DNA of 64,000 nt from Amycolatopsis balhimycina FH 1894 (GTDB lineage: Bacteria; Actinomycetota; Actinomycetes; Mycobacteriales; Pseudonocardiaceae). Shown here in pieces: positions 7,747 through 16,282 of this stretch. Where the stretch lies: contig NZ_KB913037.1 in the NCBI RefSeq assembly GCF_000384295.1, positions 7,565,533 to 7,629,532 of the forward strand. The letters are read 5' to 3'. Both the position numbers and the translations under genes were made by a program. Within the stretch, counting starts at the first letter, position 1; each line of letters begins with the position of its first letter. The notes below the pieces were generated by a model. It worked only from the letters and a program-made list of their open reading frames with translations. It was not told where the DNA came from and ran no database searches.

Positions 7747-8694
7747 ATGGCCGTCGCACACGAACTACCGGTTCACCCGCAAGCGAGCTTCTTCGGCGCG
7801 GGACCCTATCCCGCGCGCCGTACCGCGATCGCCGTCGTCGCGGTTCTCGCCGGCTTCGTGCTGACCGCGATCTGGTCGGCGCCCTTCGTCGACTCCGTGA
7901 TCGGTGACAGCGTCGCGAACGGGCTCCTCGGCTACGACGCGAAGGCCACCCCGATCAGCGGGGTCCTCGCCGGGACGCTGTTCGCGTTCGTCTCCGGGCT
8001 CGCGGGTTCGTTCACCGCGTGCAACATCGCCGCCTTCGGGGCGGTCGCGCCGCTGGTCGGCGGCCAGGCCGGCGAAAAACGGCGGTTCGCCACCACGCTC
8101 AAGCCGCTCGGCTGGATCGCCGCGGGCATGCTCACCGTGTCGGTGGTCTACGGCGTGATCGTCGCGCTCGTCGGCACCCGGATGCCGCAGTTCTCCACCG
8201 CGAAGACCACCGGGCTGTCCCCGCGCAGCGTCCAGTCGATGGTCGCCTTCGGCGTCGTCGGCCTGGTCTTCCTGGTGATGGGCCTGATCGCGCTCGGCAT
8301 CCTCCGCAACCCGTTCGCCGGGTTCGTCCGCCGCCACCCGGCCGCGCCGCTGGTCCTGATGGGCGCGCTCATCGGCGGGTTCCTCATCGGACGGCCGTAC
8401 CCGCTCTTCCGGATCATGTTCCGCAGCGCCGCGGAGCAGCACAACGTCCTGTACGGCGCCGCCGCGTTCGCGCTCCAGTCGGTCGGCAACATCGTCGTCA
8501 TGGCGGTGCTGTTCCTCGTCCTGACGCACGCCACGGGCGGGCGCGTGCAGCGCTGGCTGGCCGCGAAGCCGGCCCGGATCGCGACCGTGACCGGCGCGGC
8601 GCTGCTCGTCGGCGGCACCTTCACGCTGCTCTACTGGGACGTCCGCGTGCTCGGCAGGCTCGGGATCATCTGGTTCCCGACGGTCAGCTGGTAG
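7747..8694 (+). CDS. Polytopic membrane protein, function unknown
   Basis: A 315-residue protein with about seven hydrophobic segments (roughly residues 26-46, 70-95, 115-140, 165-188, 200-220, 235-262 and 280-300). GGAGGG precedes the ATG. The second segment contains AGSFTACNIAAFGAVAPLVG, a membrane-embedded cysteine next to Gly/Pro residues that faintly recalls the SPC motif of CcdA/DsbD electron-transfer proteins, but the second cysteine is absent. I therefore leave the function open. Its 3' end overlaps the convergent anti-sigma-like gene by 11 bp. Confidence 0.7.
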   Translation: MAVAHELPVHPQASFFGAGPYPARRTAIAVVAVLAGFVLTAIWSAPFVDSVIGDSVANGLLGYDAKATPISGVLAGTLFAFVSGLAGSFTACNIAAFGAVAPLVGGQAGEKRRFATTLKPLGWIAAGMLTVSVVYGVIVALVGTRMPQFSTAKTTGLSPRSVQSMVAFGVVGLVFLVMGLIALGILRNPFAGFVRRHPAAPLVLMGALIGGFLIGRPYPLFRIMFRSAAEQHNVLYGAAAFALQSVGNIVVMAVLFLVLTHATGGRVQRWLAAKPARIATVTGAALLVGGTFTLLYWDVRVLGRLGIIWFPTVSW

Positions 8695-9655
8695 CCCGGC
8701 CGAGCCAGCGGTAGTCGGGCGTGGGGTCGAGCTGGACGCCGTTCGCGACGGCGGCCAGCACGGCTTCCGGCTGCGCGCCCGACACCGTCAGCCAGCGTCC
8801 GGACGGCAGCCGGACCGCGACCGTCGCGTCCTTGCCGTCCGCCGGGGGCAGGAAGAACCCCTGGCCGCCCCGCACCGTGACGGGCGCGGCGCCGTTCACG
8901 GCGGGGGAGCTCGCGCCGACGGCGGCCCGGACCGGCGGCCCGCCCGGGGCCGAAGCCGTCAGTTCGGTCGAGCCGTCGTCCGGGCTCGTGCCCCGGACCG
9001 CGGCCGAACGTTCGGCCAGTCCCGCCGGGAGCGGGCCGAACCGCAGCTCGCCGCGGACGCCGACCGGCTCGGCGGTGACGGACTCGGCGACGCGCAGCGC
9101 CACCGCGCGGGCGTCCGGGACGCCGGAGACGTGGGCGGTCAGCACGTGCGTTTCGTCGGCGAGCCAGGTCAGGAGCGCGGCCGACCCGGTGTCGCCGGTG
9201 ACCATGGCGACCCGGCCGCGCACCAGGATCTGGTCCCCGAGCGACGCGATTTTCAGCGCGGTCTGCGACCACGCGGGGTCGACGGGCGAGTACGCCGACA
9301 GCGTGATCTCCGCCGGCCCGGCGAACCACCGCCGGACCTGCGGCGCGGTGCCGGGGCCGCCCTCGCGGTACTGCTCGGTGAAGTCGTCGGGCAGCCAGCC
9401 GGGGCTGTAGCCGAGCACCGGGCGGCTCGCGGCGGGCACCAGGTCGGGCGTGGCGAGCAGCTGCGTGCCGGTGACGACGCCGACGACCAGCGCGACCACC
9501 GCGGCGGCGACCAGGGCCAGCCGGGTCGCCGGCCGCCGTTTCCGCCCGGCGCGGGCGAGCGCGTCGCGCACCGCGTGACCGTCCGGCGCGCGGGCGGCGA
9601 GGCGGTCCAGGCTCTCCCGGATCAGCGTCTCGGTCTCGTGCTCGCTGCGGGTCAT
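8684..9655 (-). CDS. Membrane-anchored protein coupled to sigma factor (anti-sigma candidate)
   Basis: 323 residues. The N-terminal ~45 residues are cytoplasmic and charged (TRSEHETETLIRESLDRLAA), followed by one transmembrane helix (about residues 44-66) and a ~250-residue extracytoplasmic part containing SPGWLPDDFTEQY. The start ATG overlaps the sigma factor stop (ATGA), a coupling typical of sigma/anti-sigma pairs. No zinc-binding HxxxCxxC anti-sigma motif is seen, so the role is inferred only from arrangement. Confidence 0.7.
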   Translation of the reverse strand: MTRSEHETETLIRESLDRLAARAPDGHAVRDALARAGRKRRPATRLALVAAAVVALVVGVVTGTQLLATPDLVPAASRPVLGYSPGWLPDDFTEQYREGGPGTAPQVRRWFAGPAEITLSAYSPVDPAWSQTALKIASLGDQILVRGRVAMVTGDTGSAALLTWLADETHVLTAHVSGVPDARAVALRVAESVTAEPVGVRGELRFGPLPAGLAERSAAVRGTSPDDGSTELTASAPGGPPVRAAVGASSPAVNGAAPVTVRGGQGFFLPPADGKDATVAVRLPSGRWLTVSGAQPEAVLAAVANGVQLDPTPDYRWLGRATS

Positions 9656-10149
9656 TCGGGGGCTCCGGTGGTCAGGACCGTGGGGTGCGGGGCCTGGCGC
9701 AGGGTGGCCAGGGCGCGGGAGATCTGGCTGCGCACGGTGGACACGCCGCAGCGCAGGACCGCGGCGATCTCGGCGTCGGAGTAGCTCTCGTAGTAGCGCA
9801 GCACGATCGCCGCGCGCTGCTTGCGGGGCAGCGTGGCCAGGAGGCCGAGCATCGCGTCGCGCTCGTCGTAGGCGGTGGCCGGGTCGGCCGACGGCGGGCT
9901 CAGCGCGTCCAGGACGTCGTGGCTGCTCGGCACCATGCGCCGCACGGCCCGCCGCCGCCACGACAGGTACTCGTTGGTGACCATCCGCCGCACGTAGGTC
10001 GGCGGGGCGGCGATGGCGTCCCAGCGCTGCTGGGCGCGCAGGAGCACGTCCTGGACGATGTCCTGCGCGAGGTGCGGATCGTTCGTCAGGACGGTGGCGT
10101 AGCGGAGCAGCCCGTCCAGCCGCTCCGCCACGAAATCTTCGAAACCCAC
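9652..10149 (-). CDS. SigE-family RNA polymerase sigma factor
   Basis: A 165-residue ECF-type factor of the actinobacterial SigE family (TIGR02983-like). Region 2 is GFEDFVAERLDGLLRYATVL with LAQDIVQDVLLRAQQRW, and region 4 ends in YYESYSDAEIAAVLRCGVST with a helix-turn-helix. The GTG at 10149 is chosen because AAGGGA lies seven bases upstream and homologues begin at this GFEDF position. An in-frame ATG at 10176 is possible. It overlaps the membrane-anchored gene by four bases, suggesting that the partner controls its activity. Confidence 0.9.
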   Translation of the reverse strand: MGFEDFVAERLDGLLRYATVLTNDPHLAQDIVQDVLLRAQQRWDAIAAPPTYVRRMVTNEYLSWRRRAVRRMVPSSHDVLDALSPPSADPATAYDERDAMLGLLATLPRKQRAAIVLRYYESYSDAEIAAVLRCGVSTVRSQISRALATLRQAPHPTVLTTGAPE

Positions 10150-10220
10150 GCACGTCCCTTCCGTCACCCACCCCATGGACGCGCGAGGGGGCCGGACCGC
10201 TGCACGCGGATCGGAAATTT

Positions 10221-11408
10221 TCAGCGCGGGATGACGTCCTCGAGCCGGACGAACGCGAAACCCGTGGTCGGGAGGTCGCCGGCGGCCGGGCGGCGCTCGC
10301 CGTCGTGGACGACCAGGAGGCCGTGCGGGAAGCGGCGGCCCAGCGACGCCGTGGTGATCGCCGAGCCGTCGGAGTGCTCGACCGAGTCCGTGCCGCGGCC
10401 CGCGACGATCCGCAGGTCACGCGTGCGGTGGCCGTACACGACGAAGCGCGAGTCGCCCTGGCTGGACGCGAACAGCGTGCCGTCCGCCAGCGCCAGGCCC
10501 TCGGCGTCCGCGGTGAGCCACCGGCCGCCGAAACCCGGGTCGGCGCCGTCCGGCACGCACTCCCCGGTGGCGGGATCCCAGCGCTGCGGGACGCCGTAGG
10601 ACCGCACGCGGTCGATCAGCTCGGGCCGCCCGAAGCCGCCCGGCGTGAGCGGGATCCGCCAGATCCCGACGTCCTCCTGGGCGGTGTAGAGCACCCGGCC
10701 GTCGAGCACCGAGCCTTCCAGCTGCGGTCCTTCGCCGGGTTTCTCGCACGGTGCCCAGGTCTTGCCGTCCGGCAGCCGGAAGGACGCGGGCAAGTCCACG
10801 GTGGCGACCGGTGCCGTGCCGACCGTGCCGCCGGGCCGGTCCACCAGCCGCAGCAGCGCCACCCGCGTCTCGTGCCGCCGGGTCACCGCCACCCACCGGA
10901 CGCCGGTGCGCGGGTCGCGGCCCGCCGCGAGGCCGTACGCCGTCCGCTGACTGTCCACTTCGGACTCCGAAGACCCCGGAGCCGAGAACACCGGCGCCGC
11001 GGCCGGGTCGGTGACGTCGGTCAGGACGTGGGCGCCGTCGGGGTCGATCCGGTAGACCCGGATCCGGTCGCGGCCGCGGTCACTGACGACGGCCAGGTCA
11101 CCGACGACGTCGACGTTGTTGAACCGCCCCTTCGGCCCGGCGGGGACCAGCTGCAGGGTGTGCCCGTCCAGGTCGAACGCGGCGAGCCCGCCCTCCTTGA
11201 GCGTGCCGATGACGACGCTGCGCCCGGGGTCGCGCGGGTGGACCCAGATGGCCGGGTCGTCGGCGTCGGCGTTCGCCGGGGACGCACCGGCGTCGTCGAC
11301 GAACGCCTGCGTCTGGGCCACCGGCGACGGATCGCAGGGCGCGGCGGAAGCGGGGACGGCGGCCAGCACGGAGACGGCGGCCACGGCCACCGGGAGGAGT
11401 CTGCGCAC
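10221..11408 (-). CDS. Secreted beta-propeller phytase
   Basis: A 395-residue exported protein with signal peptide MRRLLPVAVAAVSVLAAVPASA. The mature part has the phytase hallmark DDPAIWVHPRDPGRSVVIGT followed by KEGGLAAFDLDG and acidic Ca-binding residues (RFNNVDVV, SDRGRDRIRVYR). Beta-propeller phytases use calcium to strip phosphate from inositol phosphates outside the cell. The stretch TADAEGLALADGTLFASSQG fits the propeller blades. It likely serves phosphate scavenging. No phosphate-control box was recognised. Confidence 0.9.
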   Translation of the reverse strand: MRRLLPVAVAAVSVLAAVPASAAPCDPSPVAQTQAFVDDAGASPANADADDPAIWVHPRDPGRSVVIGTLKEGGLAAFDLDGHTLQLVPAGPKGRFNNVDVVGDLAVVSDRGRDRIRVYRIDPDGAHVLTDVTDPAAAPVFSAPGSSESEVDSQRTAYGLAAGRDPRTGVRWVAVTRRHETRVALLRLVDRPGGTVGTAPVATVDLPASFRLPDGKTWAPCEKPGEGPQLEGSVLDGRVLYTAQEDVGIWRIPLTPGGFGRPELIDRVRSYGVPQRWDPATGECVPDGADPGFGGRWLTADAEGLALADGTLFASSQGDSRFVVYGHRTRDLRIVAGRGTDSVEHSDGSAITTASLGRRFPHGLLVVHDGERRPAAGDLPTTGFAFVRLEDVIPR

Positions 11409-11465
11409 GGGCGCAAACTAGACGAATCGGGTGGCCGGGGAGTGAACGCGCCGTGATGAGCAGGC

Positions 11466-12047
11466 TCAGGCAGGCGGCGGCGCGAGGTAGTACTGCGCCA
11501 CCGGGGCGAGCATCTCCACGATCTCGTCGTCGGAGGCCTGGACCAGCGGAGGCAGCTTGATCACGTACCGCAGCAGCGCCACCCCGATCATCTGCGCCGC
11601 GATCCCGGTGACCCGGACCCGCGGGACGTCCAGCGCCCGGGCGACCTCGGCTAGCACCGTGCGCTCGATGAACTGGCGCATCATCAGCGCGACCTGCTCG
11701 TTCGTCGCCGCGGCGCGCAGCATCGCGATGAAGGGCGTGCGTCCCTCCGGTGCCGCCCAGACCGCCAGGAACGCCCGCACCAGGCGTTCGCCCAGCGATT
11801 CTCTCGGGCCCGCCAGGATCGACGCCACCAGGGACGCCGGGTTCACCGGCAGGTTCATCGCCGCCGCGAACAGCTCCTGCTTGCCGCCGAAGAAGTGGTG
11901 CAGCAGGGCCGCGTTCACGCCCGCGTCGGCGGCGATCCCGCGGACCGTCGCGCCGTCGTACCCCAGCTCGGCGAACCGGTGCCGCGCCGCGTCGAGGATC
12001 TTCTCGCGCGTCTCGGTCTGCCCAGGCCGCCGTCCCGCCCGTGCCAT
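11466..12047 (-). CDS. TetR family regulator
   Basis: A 193-residue repressor-type protein. The helix-turn-helix reads [20 protein letters not shown] then [20 protein letters not shown] and FFGGKQELF, followed by a helical ligand domain. It is divergent from hisF with only 38 bp between starts, so it may influence hisF, though it may also act elsewhere. In the gap GAGCT-TAG-AGCTC forms a short inverted repeat that could be its site. It is a close relative in layout of the TetR encoded at 15574. Confidence 0.88.
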   Translation of the reverse strand: MARAGRRPGQTETREKILDAARHRFAELGYDGATVRGIAADAGVNAALLHHFFGGKQELFAAAMNLPVNPASLVASILAGPRESLGERLVRAFLAVWAAPEGRTPFIAMLRAAATNEQVALMMRQFIERTVLAEVARALDVPRVRVTGIAAQMIGVALLRYVIKLPPLVQASDDEIVEMLAPVAQYYLAPPPA

Positions 12048-12085
12048 TGCCCGAGCTTAGAGCTCCCTTGACTACGCTGGTGACC

Positions 12086-12859
12086 ATGTCTGTCGCGGTG
12101 CGGGTGATCCCCTGTCTCGACGTCGACGCGGGCCGGGTCGTGAAGGGTGTCAACTTCGCCGGCCTCCGCGACGCCGGCGACCCGGTCGAGCTGGCCCGGC
12201 GTTACGACGCCGAGGGGGCCGACGAGCTGACGTTCCTCGACGTCACGGCGTCCTCAGGCGACCGCGAAACCACCTACGACGTGGTCCGCCGCACCGCCGA
12301 GCAGGTCTTCATCCCGCTCACCGTCGGCGGCGGCGTCCGCAGCAACGACGACGTCAACCGGCTCCTGCGCACCGGGGCGGACAAGGTGAGCATCAACACC
12401 GCCGCCATCGCGCGGCCCGGATTCCTCAGCGAAGCATCGAGAAGGTTCGGTGCCCAGTGCATCGTGCTGTCGGTCGACGCGCGCCGCGTGCCCGAGGGCG
12501 GCGAGCCGACGGCGTCCGGGTTCGAGGTCACCACCCACGGCGGCCGCCGCGGCACCGGCATCGACGCCGTCGAGTGGGCCGCGCGCGGCGAGGAGCTGGG
12601 CGTCGGCGAGATCCTGCTGAACTCCATGGACGCCGACGGCACGAAGAACGGCTTCGACCTGGAGCTCATCGGGTTGGTGCGCAAGGCCGTGCGGGTCCCG
12701 GTGATCGCCAGCGGCGGAGCGGGCGCGGTCGAGCACTTCCTGCCCGCGGTCCGGACCGGCGCGGACGCGGTGCTCGCGGCCAGCGTGTTCCACTTCGGAC
12801 AGCTGAAGATCGGCGACGTCAAGACCGCGCTGCGCGACGGCGGGGTCGAGGTCCGATGA
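12086..12859 (+). CDS. hisF: Imidazole glycerol phosphate synthase, cyclase subunit
   Basis: HisF (257 aa) uses ammonia from HisH to cyclise PRFAR. The two catalytic aspartates are in [14 protein letters not shown] and LSVDARR, and the phosphate-binding loops VTASSGD and [11 protein letters not shown] are intact. The ATG at 12086 follows TACGCT (12073-12078) by seven bases, a leaderless-type start. It heads a tightly coupled run: hisF, a small membrane protein, hisI and a DUF1304 gene, each overlapping the next by four bases. Confidence 0.95.
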   Translation: MSVAVRVIPCLDVDAGRVVKGVNFAGLRDAGDPVELARRYDAEGADELTFLDVTASSGDRETTYDVVRRTAEQVFIPLTVGGGVRSNDDVNRLLRTGADKVSINTAAIARPGFLSEASRRFGAQCIVLSVDARRVPEGGEPTASGFEVTTHGGRRGTGIDAVEWAARGEELGVGEILLNSMDADGTKNGFDLELIGLVRKAVRVPVIASGGAGAVEHFLPAVRTGADAVLAASVFHFGQLKIGDVKTALRDGGVEVR

Positions 12860-13233
12860 GGTCCTGGCAGGCACCCGTCGAGGTGAAGGTCGTCGCCGCC
12901 CTGCTGGTCGGGCTGCCGGTCGCGTGGGCGCTGCTCGACTTGATCCCGGTGCTGAGCGCCGGTTCCGGCCTGGCGATCTTCCGGATGCCGGCGCTCGCGC
13001 TGATCCTCGGCGCCGTCGTGACGACCGGGCTCGCGCTGAAGCTCGGCAGCGCGCGCATCGGCGGTCTGGTCGTCGTCGTGGTGTTCGCGCTGCTGCACAT
13101 GTTCCTGCTGCTCGCCGCGGCACTGTGGTGGAACAAGCTGTTCTCCGGCCTGTCCTTCGCGGGCTACGGCTACGCGTTCGTCCTGCTGAACTCGATGCCG
13201 CTCAAGCGGCACATCCTGGGAGCGCAAGCATGA
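12856..13233 (+). CDS. Small membrane protein between hisF and hisI
   Basis: 125 residues with three or four hydrophobic helices (about residues 8-28, 40-62, 68-92 and 100-118). Its ATG overlaps the hisF stop and its stop overlaps the hisI start, so it is translationally coupled within the his run. No known family motif is visible. A role in histidine synthesis is not implied by sequence. Coupling between two his genes only says it is cotranscribed. Confidence 0.78.
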   Translation: MRSWQAPVEVKVVAALLVGLPVAWALLDLIPVLSAGSGLAIFRMPALALILGAVVTTGLALKLGSARIGGLVVVVVFALLHMFLLLAAALWWNKLFSGLSFAGYGYAFVLLNSMPLKRHILGAQA

Positions 13234-13592
13234 GCCTCGACCCGGCCGTCTCGGCGCGCCTCAAGCGCAACGCCGACGGCCTGATCGCCGCGGTCGTCGT
13301 CGAGCACGCCACTTCGGACGTGCTGATGATGGCCTGGATGAACGACGACGCGCTCTCCGCCACCCTGGCCACCCGCCGCGGCACGTACTGGTCCCGCAGC
13401 CGGCAGAAGCTGTGGGTCAAGGGTGAGACGTCCGGGCACTACCAGCACGTTCGCGAGGTGCGGATCGATTGCGACGGGGATACAGTCCTGCTGCGCGTCG
13501 ATCAGACCGGCCCGGCTTGTCACACCGGCACGCACACCTGTTTCGACACCGAGGAGCGCCTGCTCCTGGCCGATGAGAAAGAGCACGCGTGA
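13230..13592 (+). CDS. hisI: Phosphoribosyl-AMP cyclohydrolase
   Basis: HisI (120 aa) opens the purine ring of phosphoribosyl-AMP, the third step of histidine synthesis. The conserved core [18 protein letters not shown], the catalytic [17 protein letters not shown] and the zinc-ligand segment [11 protein letters not shown] with CHTGTHTC are all present. Length is normal for stand-alone HisI without HisE. ATGA overlaps couple it to the genes on both sides. Confidence 0.95.
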   Translation: MSLDPAVSARLKRNADGLIAAVVVEHATSDVLMMAWMNDDALSATLATRRGTYWSRSRQKLWVKGETSGHYQHVREVRIDCDGDTVLLRVDQTGPACHTGTHTCFDTEERLLLADEKEHA

Positions 13593-13951
13593 CCATCGTC
13601 GCCGACATCCTGGTCGGGCTCGTCGCCCTGATCCACCTCTACATCGTCGTCCTGGAGATGTTCCTGTGGACGACCCCGCGCGCCCGTGCCGGCTTCGGCA
13701 CGACGAAGGAGTTCGCGGAGGAGACCAAGACGCTCGCCGCGAACCAGGGGCTGTACAACGGCTTCCTCGCGCTCGCGCTGGTGTGGGGCCTCATCGCGAG
13801 TGACCCGACCGGGTTCCAGCTGAAGCTGTACGGGATCGTGTGCGTGATCGTCGCGGGCCTGTACGGCGCCGCGACGGCCAGCAAGCGGATCCTGTTCGTC
13901 CAGGTGGTTCCCGGCGCGCTGGCGCTGATCGCGCTGCTGCTCGCGCGCTGA
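13589..13951 (+). CDS. DUF1304 family membrane protein
   Basis: 120 residues with four helices. The family pattern is seen in [20 protein letters not shown], then [18 protein letters not shown] and a terminal [13 protein letters not shown]. The GTG start overlaps the hisI stop. DUF1304 proteins are small integral membrane proteins of unknown function and are often found loosely attached to biosynthetic operons. It is the last gene of the hisF run. Confidence 0.88.
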   Translation: MTIVADILVGLVALIHLYIVVLEMFLWTTPRARAGFGTTKEFAEETKTLAANQGLYNGFLALALVWGLIASDPTGFQLKLYGIVCVIVAGLYGAATASKRILFVQVVPGALALIALLLAR

Positions 13952-13991
13952 CCGCGTTCCCCTCCGGCGGCCGTTGCCCTAGGCTCGGCCG

Positions 13992-15011
13992 ATGAACCTG
14001 GGGGCAGGCGACCTGCGCGAGTACTGGGAGCTGCAGCGGTTCCGGCGCCGCCGGACGGGGTGGCTCGTCGTCAGCGGCTTCTTCTGGTTCGTTTGCGCGT
14101 TCTTCGTCACGGGCACCACGTGGTCGCTGCTCTCGCCGGACTACGTGGTGGCCGACGGCGAGCTGCTGCTCGACTTCGCCTACATCGGTGTGCCACTGGC
14201 GATCGCGGCCTTGACCACGCGGCGCGTCCGTGCCGCGGGTGCCGCGATCGGCAGGCTGAAGGCGAAGACACCGCTGTGGCTGCCGTCCACACCGGACGTT
14301 CCGGGTGACACGGCGGTCCTGCGGACGGCCGGCCGCCGCGCGTGGGCGATCTGCGCGATCTGCGCGGTGCTGGCGCCGCTCGGGGTGATGTCGTTCCACG
14401 CGGAGAACACCGCGGCGGACGAGCTCCTGGCGCACGGAACGCGGGTGCCCGGAGTCGTGGTGAGCGTCCGGCAGCACGCCAAGGGCGGCGTGTCGATGGT
14501 GGTGCGCTTCGCCGCCGGCGGCACCGATCGCACGGCCGGGATCGACCGCGGCTCCGACCGGGACTACCGGCCGGGCGACCTCGTCACCGTCGTCTACGAC
14601 CCGGCCGACCCCGACCGGGTCCGGACCACCGAGGAAGCCAACCACGACCAGTTCGGTTACTTCCTCGGTCTCGTCCTGCTGCTGGCGTCGGCCGTGGGGA
14701 CTGCCCGCTTCGCCGTCGTGGCCCGTGGCTGGCAGCGGCGGTACCGCGCGGTGGCGGAGACGGGCTGGCACCCGGGAACGGTGGACGGCTTCTGGGCGCT
14801 GCGGCAGCTGACCGCGCGCTTCGAAGACGGCAGCCGGCTCGGACTCCGTGGCGTGCTGTCGTGGCGGACGTACTCGCTGCGGAACGAGTTCGACGACGTG
14901 CCGGTCCTGGTCGGTGGCACGGGCCTGGACATGGTGGTCCTTGTGAGCCGGGACGGGCGCTCGCACGCGGTGCCGGTCCAGCCCCGCGGACCCCGGACGG
15001 TCCGGCGATAG
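13992..15011 (+). CDS. DUF3592-containing membrane protein
   Basis: 339 residues. Two pairs of helices (about residues 22-45 and 58-75, then 115-135 and 220-240) bracket a soluble part with GVVVSVRQHAKGGVSMVVRF and DYRPGDLVTVVYDPADPDRV, the DUF3592 pattern. The ATG at 13992 follows TAGGCT (13980-13985) by six bases, consistent with a leaderless mRNA. The next gene encodes a shorter protein of similar build, suggesting a duplicated or cooperating pair. Function is unknown. Confidence 0.78.
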   Translation: MNLGAGDLREYWELQRFRRRRTGWLVVSGFFWFVCAFFVTGTTWSLLSPDYVVADGELLLDFAYIGVPLAIAALTTRRVRAAGAAIGRLKAKTPLWLPSTPDVPGDTAVLRTAGRRAWAICAICAVLAPLGVMSFHAENTAADELLAHGTRVPGVVVSVRQHAKGGVSMVVRFAAGGTDRTAGIDRGSDRDYRPGDLVTVVYDPADPDRVRTTEEANHDQFGYFLGLVLLLASAVGTARFAVVARGWQRRYRAVAETGWHPGTVDGFWALRQLTARFEDGSRLGLRGVLSWRTYSLRNEFDDVPVLVGGTGLDMVVLVSRDGRSHAVPVQPRGPRTVRR

Positions 15012-15028
15012 GCCGTTACGCTCGGGGC

Positions 15029-15547
15029 ATGGGGGACTGGTTGCCACCGAGGGAGCCGGACGAGCCGCAGTGGGCGGCCCGCGGCACGGCCATGCTGGAC
15101 ACGAGCCTCCGGTGGCTGGTGTTCTCCACTGTCCTCGGGGTGCTGGTCGCCGCGGTCCTGCTGTTCTCCGGGCTCGTCCTGCCCATGATCGCGGTCCTGA
15201 CCGTCACCGGTGTCCCCGGTTACTGGACTTTCGCCCGCGCCAGGCAGGCGGACGCCGCCCGCCGGACCGGCTGGCGCACGGCGACGGTGACGATCACCAC
15301 GACAAGTAGGACACGACTGCCGCGCAGCGTCGCCGTGCGGTTCGCCGACGGCAGCCGCATCGATCTCCGGCCATGGGAGGCCGGGAGTGCCGTGCGGGCT
15401 CTCGGGGAACTGCCCGGGCTGCCTGCTCTCGTCGCGGGGTCCGGGCCCGCGATGACGGTGCTCATCCCGCCCAAGCCGCCCCTGCGCGAGAAGCCGGTGG
15501 TGTTCGGGGTGCGCGCCGAGACCTACCGGTGGCTGCCGAAGCCCTGA
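15029..15547 (+). CDS. Small membrane protein related to its upstream neighbour
   Basis: 172 residues with a pair of helices (about 30-72) and a C-terminal soluble part. The segment RSVAVRFADGSRIDLRPW parallels RQLTARFEDGSRLGLRGV in the upstream DUF3592 gene, suggesting relation by duplication. The start ATG at 15029 comes six bases after TACGCT (15017-15022). No function is assigned. Confidence 0.7.
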   Translation: MGDWLPPREPDEPQWAARGTAMLDTSLRWLVFSTVLGVLVAAVLLFSGLVLPMIAVLTVTGVPGYWTFARARQADAARRTGWRTATVTITTTSRTRLPRSVAVRFADGSRIDLRPWEAGSAVRALGELPGLPALVAGSGPAMTVLIPPKPPLREKPVVFGVRAETYRWLPKP

Positions 15548-15573
15548 CCGAGCCGGACCCCCACCGGGGTGGT

Positions 15574-16188
15574 TCAGCCGATTTCGCCGCTGATGTAGCG
15601 CTGCAGGGTCGGCGCCACCGCCACCACCAGCGTCTCGACCTCCGCCGTGGTCATCGGCCCGAACTTCGCGACGTAGCGGATCATGCCCATGCCCACGAGC
15701 TGGGAGGCGCAGAGCGTCATGCGCAGCGGGATCCGGTCGGAGCCGACCGACGTGATCAGTCCCGTGAAGAACTTCTGGAAGAAGTCGCGCAGCACCTGCC
15801 CGGCCTGCTCGTGGCCGGTGATGCTGCGGACGAGGGCCTGGAAGACATCGCCGCCGGCGCCGTCCCAGCGGGTGAGGAAGGTGCGGACGATCCGTTCGCC
15901 CAGCTCGTCGTCGGGGCCGTCGCGCAGGGCCGACTGCAGTTCCAGCGGATCGAACGGCAGCTGGAGCACGGCCTTCGCGAACAGGCCCTCCTTGCCGCCG
16001 AACCAGTGGTTGACCATCGCCGCGTCGACCCCGGCGCGGGTGGCGATGGCACGCACGGTCGCACCGTCGTAGCCGTTTTCGGCGAACACGGCCCGCGCGG
16101 CTTCGATCAGCGCGGTGCGGGTGTCCTGCCCGGCGGGCCGCCGCCCCCGGCGGCGGGCAGTAGTCTCGGTGTTGTCCGTGGTGCTCAC
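15574..16188 (-). CDS. TetR family regulator divergent from trpE
   Basis: 204 residues. The DNA-binding part is TRTALIEAARAVFAENGYDG followed by ATVRAIATRAGVDAAMVNHW and FGGKEGLF. The start at GTG 16188 is preferred over the ATG at 16230 because the latter would lie inside a 30-bp palindrome that looks like the operator (16212-16241). The C-terminal domain is the TetR_C type found with broad small-molecule regulators. Its position makes it a candidate controller of trpE as well as itself, but this needs binding data. Confidence 0.85.
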   Translation of the reverse strand: MSTTDNTETTARRRGRRPAGQDTRTALIEAARAVFAENGYDGATVRAIATRAGVDAAMVNHWFGGKEGLFAKAVLQLPFDPLELQSALRDGPDDELGERIVRTFLTRWDGAGGDVFQALVRSITGHEQAGQVLRDFFQKFFTGLITSVGSDRIPLRMTLCASQLVGMGMIRYVAKFGPMTTAEVETLVVAVAPTLQRYISGEIG

Positions 16189-16211
16189 GGCTCCATCATG
16201 ACCCACGCGCA

Positions 16212-16241
16212 GCCTGAATTCAACATTCATTGAATTCAGGC
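16212..16241. promoter_or_regulatory. Perfect palindromic operator between TetR and trpE genes
   Basis: GCCTGAATTCAA, six-base centre CATTCA, TTGAATTCAGGC: 12-bp arms without mismatch. It lies 24 bp from the TetR start and 41 bp from the trpE start. Confidence 0.75.
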
Positions 16242-16282
16242 CCGGCGTGGCCGCGATCGGCCGGGGCGGCACAATGAGCCGC

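Noticed and set aside
16189..16282. Tryptophan attenuator before trpE
   Set aside because: No short ORF with Trp codons and no terminator hairpin. The palindrome fits a TetR operator better.
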